A DNA stretch of 64,000 bases from Undaria pinnatifida (lineage: Eukaryota > Sar > Phaeophyceae > Laminariales > Alariaceae), in contig JABAKD010000029.1 in assembly GCA_012845835.1 (NCBI GenBank), positions 14,374,392-14,438,391 of the forward strand, given 5' to 3'. Shown piece after piece: positions 45,926 through 56,448 of the stretch. The translations under genes and the position numbers were made by a program. Position 1 is the stretch's first letter. The number at the start of each line of letters is the position of its first letter. A model generated the notes under the pieces. It did not search any database, had not been told where the DNA came from, and saw nothing but the letters and a program-made list of their open reading frames with translations.

Positions 45926-46374
45926 TACGGTGGTTGGGGGGGGTGGCCTGTTGTGCATATCTACAAAACGTATTGATGTACGACGAGAAAACTTCTCTGG
46001 GAAGCTAAAAACAAAGTTGCGAGGGACGTTTGGGAATTTCAACGTTCCCCCTCGCGGCTTTAGTCAAGTATGGTTAAACGCATATTTATCCCTGGAGATA
46101 AACATGCAACAACCTACCTTGACAACTACGGGTTGTAGGGGTATTATAATACACTTATAATACCGTTACTGTTCATAGTTTGACTATGGCTGTATTTATT
46201 TTCATTTTTTGCGGTATACGCCTGAGCTATTCTTGGATCCTGGCATGCGTAGAGTTTAAACGAATAAATGAGGGACAACATTTCCAAATTGGCATCTAAA
46301 CTTCTTCCCGACGATGCTTTTTTCATGGCTGCCTCAAAGCGCTTGCCCTATCGCAGCTACTACTACTGCTGTGT

Positions 46375-46505
46375 TCGTTTCCTTTCGGCTCAGTGGATAT
46401 AGTGCTATATGACCAACGAAGGATGTGTCATGAGTACGATTCTCACCCAGATTATATTTTGGTACTCAGGAGCGTGCGTGCTGGAGACGTTATGAATGGT
46501 TTCGA
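46375..46505 (+). mobile_element. tRNA-derived SINE, copy 1
   Basis: An A-box-like GGCTCAGTGGATATAG, then about 40 nt later a B-box-like GAGTACGATTCTCACCC, then a body ending GCGTGCGTGCTGGAGACG and ATGAATGGTT. Box spacing suits an internal Pol III promoter. A second, truncated copy follows 150 bp downstream. Confidence 0.6.
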
Positions 46506-46644
46506 TATTTATTAGTGTTTTCCTGAGTACTACTAACTGCAGTACGTGGAGAGGGGATAGCTCCGGAGTTCGCTTTTGCGAAGTCGGTGATAACTAATTA
46601 ACGAACTCGAAAACATATTTGGTTGGCTTTTTGCATAACCCACC

Positions 46645-46780
46645 CAGTAAAGTATTGTGAGTTTTACTGAGTCATGTGACATTGGGTAGTGCTATGTGTC
46701 GTGAGTTCGATTCTCACCGACTTCATATTTGTCTTTTTCATGCGTGCGCGCTGACGACATGATGAATGGTTAGTTCATTT
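46645..46780 (+). mobile_element. tRNA-derived SINE, copy 2
   Basis: Contains a perfect T-arm: GTGAG-TTCGATT-CTCAC. It shares TAGTGCTATGTG, CTTCATATTTG and GCGTGCGCGCTGACGAC...ATGAATGGTT with copy 1. The A-box side is shortened. It lies directly upstream of a family A repeat. Confidence 0.6.
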
Positions 46781-46799
46781 GGTAGTTTAACATATATCT

Positions 46800-47140
46800 T
46801 ATGGAAATTAAAATACACTCCAGCTGTGAGATCGAAGAATTTGTCGAAACTCATCTTTGCAAGCTGTGTGTGATACTCCGATCGCGCGTATTACGGGTTG
46901 TGTGTCTTCATTAAGGATATAGGTTGGCGACTCCCCTTGCAACTACAGTGTAGCTATCAGGGTCAACAGGGTGATGTTAATCAGTCTGTGCGCGGAAACT
47001 ATAAAACCCGTTTTTGAGGGGTACAAAATCTGACAGCTGTGGAAGGAAATGCATCAGTTTATCAAGCGAATCCTGTAAGTCGAATAACTGGTGAGGGGAG
47101 GGCGGAGTTTTTAGGGACGTGAGGGGGGGGCGAAAAAACC
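46800..47140 (+). repeat. Dispersed family A copy preceding the gypsy-like fossil
   Basis: Full series of family A blocks from AATACACTCCAGCTG to TGCGCGGAAACTATAAAACC near 46989, then CAAAATCTGACAGCTGTGG, a purine-rich stretch and CATGTCGCATATATG. The fossil pol starts just after. A similar TCGCAT.(T/G)ATGTAG.GG.TTGCTATACGC sequence follows the family A copy at 58.9 kb. Family A may therefore be the terminal repeat or leader of the gypsy-like element; a second copy 3' of the pol is not seen. Confidence 0.65.
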
Positions 47141-49760
47141 ATGTCGCATATATGTAGGGGTTTGCTATACGCATGTGAGTCTGCTGCGCCTAATGCGTCT
47201 ACGCAGAATAACGACGACTACGTGTACATTCGCGCGCCGCGGGAGAAGATGACGCCAGTGGATAACGGACTCACCGAGACGGTGCAGCACCAGGTTTCCC
47301 AAAGCACTGGGCCACAGACTGCAGCACCTGTTCTTCACTCTGTTCCACCAGTTATTCACTTTGTTCCCGTGCAGCCGCCAGCACCTGCGTAACCGCAGTG
47401 ACGTGGAGATTCCAACACCATTTCATACTCGTGTACCCTGGTTTTTCAACCTGGTGGAAGTGGTGATACGAGCGTAGATACGGTGGAGACCGAACCGCAC
47501 TCGAAGGCCATGACGCAACATGTCGAGGGGCGTCTTGCGAATCACGGTGCTTCCGCGGCTATTGAGGTCAAGGTGCTCATGGATTCTGGCTCAGGCACTA
47601 CAGCAATGTCGGAGGAGCTGGTAAAGGCCTCGCAGGGACAGCCGGGGGTGACCAAACCATGTTAACGCAGGCGCATGTTGGGCATGCGTGTGTGGTGACG
47701 TCGTTGCGCCAGGAGTGTGATATTGAGACGCTAACGTGTCCGCTCCACTAAGCGATAGAAACTCCATGGGGACCAGTCCGCTTACCATGCCGTTTATGGT
47801 GCTCCCTGGGGGGGGCGTTGTGGTTATCATTGGGCAGAAAACGCTGAGAGAGAAACTCGGCATCGACGTCATGGCGCAGCTCAAGGCATTAGTACTGAAG
47901 GCACACGGGTATCAAGATGACGCTGGGATGGAGTTTACAGCTCTTGCTGTGGGCGAGCCCAACGCTGGTGCTGTGCTGCGGGCGGCGATGACTGTCACGA
48001 CGTTCGGGCCGGAGCGGCGACGCGTCAGGTGACGTGGACGATTAGGTCATGATACGCTGCTGCCTCAACGACCCATGATGTTCCAGGATTCCGAGGGGGA
48101 GATTCAGGATCGTGTGGGCGCGTGGAAGACGGGGTTCGATGACGCTGTTGACCATGGCTTACCGCCGGAATGTGCCAAGATGTTGCGCGATATCGTTCTT
48201 CGCACCCACCTTGACGTATTCCGTCGGGCATTGTTGGGCAATCCGCTTGCCGCTTGGAGCCCCTGACTGTGTGTCTTCGGCCAGGCAAGGGTGGTACGGG
48301 CGAAGCCGCGTGCATCCCCGCCAGCCAAGGCGGCTTGGCTGCACCAACGCATGGTTCGGACCCGCACGCGATCTACGCAAGCGTGGCGATGGCAATTCCC
48401 AACGGGTCCAACTCTTACGGCATGGTCACGGATTATCGGGCCGTCAATGACACGATCGAACCGGCGGCTATGTCCATGCCAAACCTGGAAGTTAACGCGC
48501 CTCTGTCCGCGGGCGCGACCGCATATTGCACGCTGGATATGCTGCAAGGATACTACTGACAGATGCCGCTGAGTGAGGATGCCTAGGATATGTTCACTAT
48601 GGTCACCCCGGGAGGGGTTGTTCACGTCGTGTCCGCAGGGAGAGCTGGATGCTACCGGTATTTTCAAGGCGATACTGGGTGATGTCCTGGAGGGGTATAT
48701 CGACAAAATATGTTTGGTATTGGTGGACGACATCGTGATCTGGGGGGAGACGCCTTAGGTTCGTTTGAAGCGGCTGTTGGCGATTTCAGCGCCTGCTGGA
48801 GCGTGGGAGTTTTGCTGCAGCCCACAATGCCGTTGTATTCCTGAAGGAAACCAAGTGGTGTGGGAAAAACCTCTCTGGACAGACGGTCAGCCACGACCCT
48901 GTGCGCACCCACGGACTGAGTGAGTTGCGTCGACCGGAAACCACCGGCGAGCTCATACAGTTCCTTCAAGCCATCAACTGGATGCGGACGTCTCTGTCCA
49001 AGCTCGCGGAGCTAGAGACACCGTTGCACGGGCTTCTCGAGCAGTGCCTGTGCAACACGCGGCGCACCAAGCGCGTGGCGGCGGCGCGCCGTGCTATAGA
49101 CAGCGTTGAGTGGACGGACGAGAGTGCGGCCGCATGGGATTCTGTGCGACCACGGGTGAGCGAAGCGGTGCCTCCGAAACACGCAAAGCCAGGATTCTCT
49201 GTGATGATGTTCCCTGATGCGAGTGTCAAGTTTTGGGGGAGTTGTATAACCCAGATTCCGACGGTCGAGTTGAGGGGCAACGTTTCAATCGCGGACATGT
49301 TCCATGATCCGCTGGGAACTATGAGTGGACCCTGTAGGTGTTCGCAAAAGCGATGGGGCACTGTGGACAAGGAAGGCTTCGCGATCGTGAGCACGTTTAA
49401 GCGGCTGCCGTACCTGCTGTGGGGTGGGGTGGCGATTCCTTGTGACAATCGGAAACTCGCATATATTGTTTTGGTGCGAACGGAGCGCCCACATCCAAGG
49501 CGGTGGCACAACGTCTACAAGGATGGCGTGTGCTTCTTGAACAGTTCCCGTACATTATCGTGCACATCCCTGGCTACGAGAACTGCTGGCGGTACCTACT
49601 GTCGCCTTGGGTGATGCGCCCAGGAGGTCCGATATGCGTGCACACGGGCGTCAAGCACGCGGAGGTGCTTTTCGCTGTGGCCGCTGTGGTCGTATCGTTG
49701 GGCATTTTACCTGTACATAAAATGGTCGGATACATTTTGTTCAGGGAGTTCCATTGCCAC
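47141..49760 (+). mobile_element. Ty3/gypsy-like LTR retrotransposon pol fossil
   Basis: Fossil of an LTR-type element. In order: a short gag-like Pro/Val-rich part, an aspartyl protease-like LMDSGSGTTAMS at about 47.57 kb, reverse transcriptase (VTDYRAVNDTIEP, YCTLDMLQGYY, then a VDDIVIWGET catalytic region) at 48.3-48.8 kb, and a connection/RNase H region (MMFPDAS, RWGTVDKEGFAI, LPYLLWGG) at 48.9-49.6 kb. Integrase is not seen. The copy is broken in several places and looks moderately old. The only candidate terminal repeat is the family A copy on its left. Confidence 0.8.
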
Positions 49761-50044
49761 TGTTGGCATTTCTTGTGAGACCTTTAGATACAAACGGGAA
49801 GGTCCATGGCCAATGGCGTGGCACTTCCCCGTGTGATAACGAATGAACTGTTGCATTGTGGAAAAATGCACTCCGAGCGTACGAGGGGGGGTCCTCGGAT
49901 CTGATACCACCGGGCCCGCGGTCGCGCGAGTCGGTACAGATTCTCGCACCCAGTACATTATTTATCTTGCTTTACCTTCAACAATCACAATGGTGTGTTT
50001 GTTTTGCTCTGTCTCACAGGCTGTGACCACATAATTTGTTTCTC

Positions 50045-50335
50045 TAGGATGAAGAATCGCCACGGACATCTGTGTTGTTCACATTAAACTGACATTTGCA
50101 CCCATCTGCATGCAGCAGAACCAGTGTGCGTGCAGATGCCTCACAGAGAGACGAGCTCTGTGGTCAAAACTACTAGACAGGGATAGATATTGCGAAAACA
50201 GCCCGGTAAAGGCGCCATGTGCAATGTCAACCGCAATGAACACGCGAGCAACAAACAGATGCAAACCAGCGTACACCAGACTATTTGCTACTTGCAAACA
50301 AAAGGAACGCCTATACGTAAGGCTGTGAGTTGGCG
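50045..50335 (-). mobile_element. 3' end of the second LINE subfamily (truncated)
   Basis: GTTCACATTAAACTG, ACCAGTGTGCGTGC and GAGCTCTGTGGTCA match the terminal region of the 27.4 kb LINE (GTTCTTCACATTAAACCG, CACCCAGTGTCCG, CAGCTCTGTGGTCAC). Read on the minus strand it ends TTAATGTGAACAACAC. Other frames are not meaningful. Confidence 0.55.
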
Positions 50336-50794
50336 AGAGTTCCCGCCTGGTTATTAGTTGGCTGGCGAAGCCAATTAACTGACTTTTCTCGACTACTGCC
50401 GCCAGCCAACTAGTCGGTTAAATACAGGCGAGCAAAGCGAACACCCCCATCCCCCCCCCCCCCGAGCGAGGGGAGCGCGCTCGAGGCGCCCCCAGATGGC
50501 CCGCCCGAGACGCCTCCGGAGGATTCCGCTGAAGGCACCGGCGGAGGCAAAAAAAATACGCCGTTTGGCTTCATTTTGTACGCAAAAAAATGACAAAGCA
50601 GCCTAGTTTAGCACTTTTTTATATATAAGGAAAAATTGAATTGAAAAAATCGTTGTATTGGTCTGTAAAGGCATACCTGGTAGATTGATATGCAAGAAGT
50701 ATGGATACGCCGACCCATTTTGGGGATCTCTCATTGTTACCTACTTACTGCCGCCGTACCTGTACATACTCGTACGGCAGGTAATAAAAGAACC
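50336..50794. other. No gene seen
   Basis: A C-run near 50446-50463, a GC-rich palindromic patch near 50465-50560, then AT-rich sequence with TACCTGGTA at 50674. Confidence 0.3.
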
Positions 50795-50945
50795 ATCGTA
50801 GTTGTTCTCACATTAACTCAGCGCTACAATCGGGTCCGTGGTCACTGAAGGAGCTGACTCGAATAAATTTGGAGTGGAAGAATACACCAGGAAACAATCA
50901 GACAAACTAATACCAGATACACGAGGAAAAAAAACGCCCCATCAC
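50795..50945 (-). mobile_element. Short LINE 3' end copy
   Basis: GTTGTTCTCACATTAACTC, then TCCGTGGTCACTGAAGGAG match the minus-strand terminus of the main LINE. Only about 100-150 bp are recognisable. Confidence 0.5.
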
Positions 50946-51353
50946 CGCCGTGGTCATTTGTCGGGCCGGGTTCAACGCCGCCGACACCCTCGGCACTGCC
51001 ATCGGCACCAGCACTGTCGACGGTGATGGGTCGATGCGCCTCTCTGTCTGCAGGGAGTTTGGGCTCCTGCCGCGGGGAAATACATGCCCCGTACGAAACA
51101 AGATCTCCTACGAGGAAACCCTAATACACAAAATAATTGGATAGTTGGTACCGCCGCTACGAACTTGAATAACTATCCAGCTAATAACTACCTGGTAGCT
51201 GGCAACTTGTAGTCAGCCAACTCACAACCCTACAATAAGGAAGAAAAATAACAAGGAAAAACAATTGGAAACAAGGAGGGAGATGAATATGACAGACTGT
51301 TTCCATGATAGCCCCCCCAAAAACCATCGATTTTCTTTAATGAACGTTTCATG

Positions 51354-51396
51354 GTCATGGTCATGGTCATGGTCATGGTCATGGTCATGGTTCATG
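51354..51396. repeat. (ATGGTC)n hexanucleotide microsatellite
   Basis: Six to seven perfect CATGGT units. It lies in a short frame reading a Trp-Ser repeat; not a supported gene. Confidence 0.8.
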
Positions 51397-51814
51397 GCTG
51401 CTCGAGACGAGGAAGGATGCTATGAAAAATGCAATCTTCACATATTTTCTTGTTTGCAGAGCACGGCCGAACAATGACGTCCGGCGGGCAAGGGGCACCG
51501 TTTTTCAGGAGATACGCCAGGTAGCTGGCTTCAAAACCGCGATTTCGTTAAAGAAAATGTGGGGGGGGCTAACGTAGAACGACTCGACACGGCACGAAAA
51601 ACATTAAAAACACACACAACAGCCAACCAGCACAGACAGCTATCATGGCAGCTCTCGCAACTAGCATCATCAAGCATATGAAGCCATATATGTCAAACAT
51701 CGGCAACAGACTGCGAGAGACAGATACACATCGAACCAAGGGTACGCGCAGTGCCGAAGGCACCGCTTGGCACGGGAAGGTATCTGTTTTGGGGGATTCG
51801 TCCATCCAGTTCGG

Positions 51815-51930
51815 TCGCACCGGTGGTCTAGTGGTTACCCTCGAATGCTGTATCATACTGGAGTTGGTGCTGGGATTCGAGCCCCAAGTGGGTCGGACTT
51901 GAAAGTATATTTTCAAAAAATAATAAAAGG
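51815..51930 (+). mobile_element. tRNA(Glu)-like SINE or tRNA pseudogene
   Basis: GGTGGTCTAGTGGTTA is the D-arm/A-box wording of eukaryotic tRNA-Glu. It is followed at B-box distance by GGGATTCGAGCCCC. The D, anticodon and acceptor stems do not pair well, and the tail runs into an A-rich AAAAAATAATAAAAGG. This favours a SINE head over a functional tRNA. Confidence 0.55.
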
Positions 51931-52049
51931 AATCAACTGCTGAGAGCGCCTATATAGCAGCGTGGGTGCGGGCCCAATTTGATGCGAGTCGACGAGGGAA
52001 GAAATAGCTGGTGGAATCTTCTCGCGGTAAAAATAAAGTGCACATACCG

Positions 52050-52325
52050 TAGTTGATCGAGAGTCTGAGGCTTGTCGGGTCTTCGGCAGTTTGGCAAGGT
52101 AATCAAGCACTCATGATAATGGTTGAAAGAACTCTTGTTGTGTTGGCATCAGGGAGGGAGCAAAGTGGAGACGTCCACCTCGGCCGTCGAGACGTCGGTT
52201 CGTCACGGAAGTTACGGAAATATATAACCCCGGTGAAAACAGGCCTTCCATATACATACGTATTCCACAGCACAAGACTGTGGGACACCTCACAGCCTTA
52301 CTCCGAGCATACTCAACAGCCCCCC
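52050..52325 (+). repeat. Dispersed family D, copy 1
   Basis: CGAGAGTCT.AGG, then TCTTCGGCAGTTTGGC.AGG, TAATGGTTGAAA.AACTC, GTGGAGACGT.CA, GTCGAGACGTCGGTTCG, an ATATATAA.CCC box, CACAAGACTGTGGGACACC and CTTACTCCGAGCATACTCAACA. It shares all blocks with 55060-55500. The TATA-like box and roughly TG...CA limits would fit a solo LTR, but flanking duplications are not seen. Confidence 0.65.
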
Positions 52326-53269
52326 TGCTCGGTGTACGGCAAAGCGAACCTCTTACATATATAGAAGGGAAAAACCTTGTGGGAAACCTTCTACTTCTAA
52401 CAACACACAACTCAAACAAAATCAGGTTCAAATAACATAAAAACAGCTTTAATTAACTACAACAGTCCCCCTGTTACCAACCCTCTCGATGTTTCATCGC
52501 CATTGCCAGGTTAAACAGCGATTATTCAGCGCATACACTCAGCATAAACATAACTTACTAATTGCCAATGTAGAATGGCAGTCATTTATCCAGTAGCATA
52601 AACCGAACTCCAAACGCAATCTCCTGAACGCATGCCAACTTCCCGAAAAATAGCTATCGTACCTGTACAAACACTACAACCCATTTACGCCAATCAACGT
52701 TCGGATTATCCATCTGTCACGCCAAATACTTATCAGTCGGACGTGATACCAATCGTCTCCTCCGATTAGCATGTTCTCTGTTACCCAAAAACATTCTCCA
52801 ATAAAATGATGACCCATTTCACTTCATCTATGTCCATCCGTTTTGAGTCAACGCAAACCTACTCCTCCATTTCCTTTCAGCCGAAACGTCAACACAAACC
52901 CATGTTCATAACAAAGTTGCAGTGAAACTGGAATTTTGTCACCCTCTGCATTATATTACTCTCTCCGAAACGGGGGGGGACGGTTAAACCGGTGGTCGAT
53001 CGGTAGCGATCGCGGCAGGAAATGTTGGACACGTGGTGGCGGCTCCGGTGACGGCGGCACCGGCAGAAGCCCCGGTGGCATGGATGGCGCTGACACATGT
53101 CACACATCCGGCAGTGCCTGTGGTGTCCCCGAAACAGCGTGCAAAGTCGCCCCACCGCCCGCTGCCTGCGGCGTTGCCACCAGTTATGACCAAGGTGACG
53201 CCAACGTCACGTCCGGCGAGACCGTGGATAGAACAACCAAGGGCCGTACATCATCAATTTATGTTGCTG
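52326..53269. other. No gene seen
   Basis: Opposing short frames at 52.9-53.4 kb are Ala/Pro/Thr- or His/Cys-rich without a recognised domain. Confidence 0.3.
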
Positions 53270-53655
53270 CATGCGAGGAGAACTTTCCACGCCCACGCCA
53301 TTCAACTCAATTACAAGTGGGGGCGGAAAGAAATATCATTTCGTATGTATTTAATTCAGCTATTATGTAGGTAAGAGCGAGAGAAATCGTCCTCGTGCAC
53401 TCCATTCAGCTCTACTGTAGGCGAGGGTGAGATGGAATCCTCTCCATGCACTCCATTCGACTCTACTGTAAGCGGAGGCGGGAGGAAATCATCCATACAC
53501 ACTTCGTTCGACTCCAATGCGGGCGGGGGCGGGAGAAAATGATCCATTCGCACTCCATTCGCGACGCTACGGCAGGCAGGGGCGGGAGAAAATCATTCTC
53601 ACGCACTCCGGTCGACTCTACTGCTGTCGGCAGGGGCGGGGGAGATGGGTGAAGG
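53270..53655. repeat. ~52-bp minisatellite, six to seven units
   Basis: Units follow CACTCCATTCGACTCTACTG, then (T/G)AGGCGGGGGCGGGAG, then AAATCATC. The best units lie between 53395 and 53655; older ones extend left to about 53290. Confidence 0.7.
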
Positions 53656-53912
53656 GATACCGAAGTGACTGCTGCTAATGTTACTGGGTACGAGGGGGTA
53701 AGTCTTGTAGCACTCACGGACGATATTGTGGCCCTACGGGGGAAAGTGATAATGCCTCCCAAGAGGTGAAATCCGGTCGAATCGAGCATGACAGCATGCA
53801 TGGCGGGTTGCATGAAACCAGAATTGGTTGATGGTAAGCCTGTCAACTGCGTAAACTCGCGGTAACTGTACGCCTACATCTGTAGCGCAGTGAGGCGTCA
53901 AGTTCAAGGTTC

Positions 53913-54443
53913 CTACAAAAGCGACCCTCTTTTCTGTGCCATCACCGATCGCATAACGAAGTGTTGGCCTATAGGGGGCACCTGGCGATTTAACACGTGC
54001 TCAGGGTCTCCTGTCCCATGGTTGCCAGCTGCGTCGTCACACGTCTGAACATTTATATCAGGCATCGGTACTTGTATAGCAGAGGCAGTCTGTCTAGCAA
54101 AAACATGCTCAGATTCGCCTTGAGGCACAAAATGCGCCGTTGCCGTTTGAAGCCTCAGAGAAGCTTTGTGAGCGGACACTTTTTTGCCTGCCGAAATTGC
54201 CTCTATCACGACCAGCGACGCGGGCCCCGTGCCACTCTGACTGCCACTGCTGTTGGCCATCCCAGCTCCAAGCTCCTCCATGCCGCTGCCGCTGCTGCTG
54301 CTGCGAGTGTTGCTGCGGATACTGCTGGTGCTGTTGCAGCTGAAGCGATTGCTGATGCGACCACCACTGCTGCTGGTTATATCCTCCGTTCCCCTATCCT
54401 CTCTTCCATGCCGTCCAGCCGCTTGATGCTCACTTCCCTCCAT
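53913..54443 (-). CDS. Hypothetical open reading frame, unsupported
   Basis: A 176-codon frame. The N-terminal half is Ser/Gly-rich over CAG/CTG triplet runs. The C-terminal half (VVIEAISAGKKVSAHKAS, then PMPDINVQTCDDAAGNHG) has balanced composition but no domain I recognise. Another minus-strand frame just upstream (54.4-54.52 kb) reads a basic, possibly helical segment, so an exon or element fragment may exist here. No neighbours suggest a role. It may be chance. Confidence 0.2.
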   Translation of the reverse strand: MEGSEHQAAGRHGREDRGTEDITSSSGGRISNRFSCNSTSSIRSNTRSSSSGSGMEELGAGMANSSGSQSGTGPASLVVIEAISAGKKVSAHKASLRLQTATAHFVPQGESEHVFARQTASAIQVPMPDINVQTCDDAAGNHGTGDPEHVLNRQVPPIGQHFVMRSVMAQKRGSLL

Positions 54444-54516
54444 ATTTCGCCCCGCCTCACAACCAACCTTCGTCCTGTAGCATACCCGAGAGGCTCGTTC
54501 TTCTGCAATGCCTTAC

Positions 54517-54888
54517 TTAGGAGACCGTTGTATGAGGGGACCGAACCCGGGATTTGTACATAGAGGGAGGAGGTGCGTTAGAGGGCCGAATCGGGTATTT
54601 TAGCTTGGGGACCGGTGCATTAATCCTACCGGAAACAAGCCAAACATCGACATTAGTACGGAATCTTGCACCTTGGAACGAAATCGTACCGGAAACAGTC
54701 AAAAACAGGGACCGTTGGTACAAAATCGTACCGGAACGCGACATGTTAGTACGAAATCGTACCAGAAACAGTAAAAAACAACAGCGTAATGCACCTGTCC
54801 CTTGGCTAAAATACTCAATTCGCCCCCCTAATGCACCGGTCCCGTAGGCACAAATCCCAGGTTCGGTTCCCTAATGCACCGGTCCCCT
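54517..54888. mobile_element. MITE with ~90-bp terminal inverted repeats
   Basis: The left arm (GGAGACCGTTGTATGAGGGG, CCGAACCCGGGATTTGT, GAGGGCCGAATCGGGTATTT, TAGCTTGGGGACCGGTGCAT) is the diverged inverse of the right arm (ATGCACCTGTCCCTTGGCTA, AAATACTCAATTCGCCCCCC, ATGCACCGGTCCCGTAGGC, ACAAATCCCAGGTTCGGTTC, ATGCACCGGTCCCC). Within each arm the GGACCGGTGCATTA block occurs twice. The centre carries three CGTACC.GAAAC direct repeats. Flanking duplication not resolved; superfamily unknown. Confidence 0.75.
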
Positions 54889-55059
54889 ACGAACGCATTA
54901 CACTTCTTCCAGCACCTTCGTCGAGAGCGGCATCGCTCGTCCGACCAAACTTGCATAACTTACAATATTTCTTCCATCGGTTTCTCTATCTTTTCGAGAT
55001 GGGCATCGCTCTAACTGCTGCTCCTAACCCATGACGTCTCGACATCTTGCCCGCTAGCG

Positions 55060-55500
55060 TCATCGAGAGTCTAAGGATCGTCAGGTCTTCGGCAGTTTGG
55101 CGAGGTAATCAGCACTCATTATTATGGTTGAAAAAACTCGTATTATATTATCATCAGCGAGAGAGCACAGTGGAGACGTTCAACTCGGTCGTCGAGACGT
55201 CGGTTCGCCACGGCAGTTATGGGAATATATAAATCCCCGATGAAAACATGTCTTCCATCTACTATCCGTATTTCACCGCACAAGACTGTGCAACACCTCA
55301 CAAGACTGTGCAACACCTCACAAGACTGTGCAACACCTCACAAGACTGTGCAACACCTCACAAGACTGTGCAACACCTCACAAGACTGTGCAACACCTCA
55401 CAAGACTGTGCAACACCTCACAAGACTGTGCAACACCTCACAAGACTGTGCAACACCTCACAGCCGACAACCTTACTCCGGACATATTCAACAGCAGTAG
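55060..55500 (+). repeat. Dispersed family D, copy 2, with nine perfect 20-bp repeats
   Basis: Same blocks as copy 1 up to the ATATATAAATCCCC box. Then CAAGACTGTGCAACACCTCA is repeated exactly nine times at 55281-55460, where copy 1 has a single related unit (52272-52291). It ends with the shared CCTTACTCCGGACATATTCAACA. All three plus frames are open across the array because three units make 60 bp; these frames are not genes. Confidence 0.8.
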
Positions 55501-56448
55501 TGGAGAGGGGGGAGAAGGGGCTGCTCAGTGATCCCGGGTATAACTTACGTCTAGGGAGGGAGGAGAAAGAAAAGGAAAAGTGCGGGATAATAGAAGGGAT
55601 GAGTGCAAACAAAGAAGTCCACAACACACGGAACACGAAAATATAGGGCTGGACCCTGGTCCCGGTCCAGTACGTACTGCCAGTACTCTTACTGTACAGG
55701 CAGTGTTGCTGTAGTGACGGGGGGGGGGGGGGCAGGGTGCCAGTTCTTTTGAATACTTACGTACGTCCTACAATAACAAGCACGAACGAAACATAGGAAA
55801 GAAAACCGCACCGTAATCGGCATCGTTACTCATGCATGTGAGAAATCACGTGACAAACATGGTCACTTTTTCGCGGGAAGAACATACAAGGTATCATGCC
55901 GATGAATGAACGTAGCTATAAACCCTGACAAAAACCAGCCATTAATTCGGACAGTGGATTACCGTTTATGCTTCTTCGGGAGCACATGAGGGAGAGGGGT
56001 TGGCTCTGGTGGCTCGAGGGAGTAGGGTCAGGATGACATGGACGCAAATCTAGTATTCATAGTTGGTTGTTGGATTCATGATTTCGCTCTTTTCCTTTTT
56101 TCGTGGTGGTCTAGATTTTCGACGTTTTCACCGTATTTTTTACTGTTGACACATCGCCGAATGCGTGTGCGAGGGGCAGAGCATCGACAGCCATCCCTCG
56201 CTGTGTTCTGCTCTAAGCGTAGCATGAAACGATCCATATGGGCAATCGACTTACATTCTCACACCCTGTCCCATGTCCATTTCACGCGCATTTAACTAAT
56301 TGGGTGCACTACATATTACGTACTTGGTGTAGATCATGGAACGGACGGTATTGGTGCCTGCGGTATGCCTTATTCATTTTCCCATCCCCGACGCCATGCC
56401 CATTGCACACCCATTTGACTGGATTGTGTACGCTACCTACCACTATAG
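55501..56448. other. No gene seen
   Basis: A G-run at about 55720-55733; short frames only. Confidence 0.3.

Noticed and set aside
55281-55460. CRISPR-like direct repeats
   Set aside because: Units abut with no spacers, and the host is a eukaryote.
55219-55646. Three overlapping frames with a 20-residue repeat
   Set aside because: A 20-bp perfect repeat gives the same 20-residue cycle in every frame; an arithmetic effect, not a gene.
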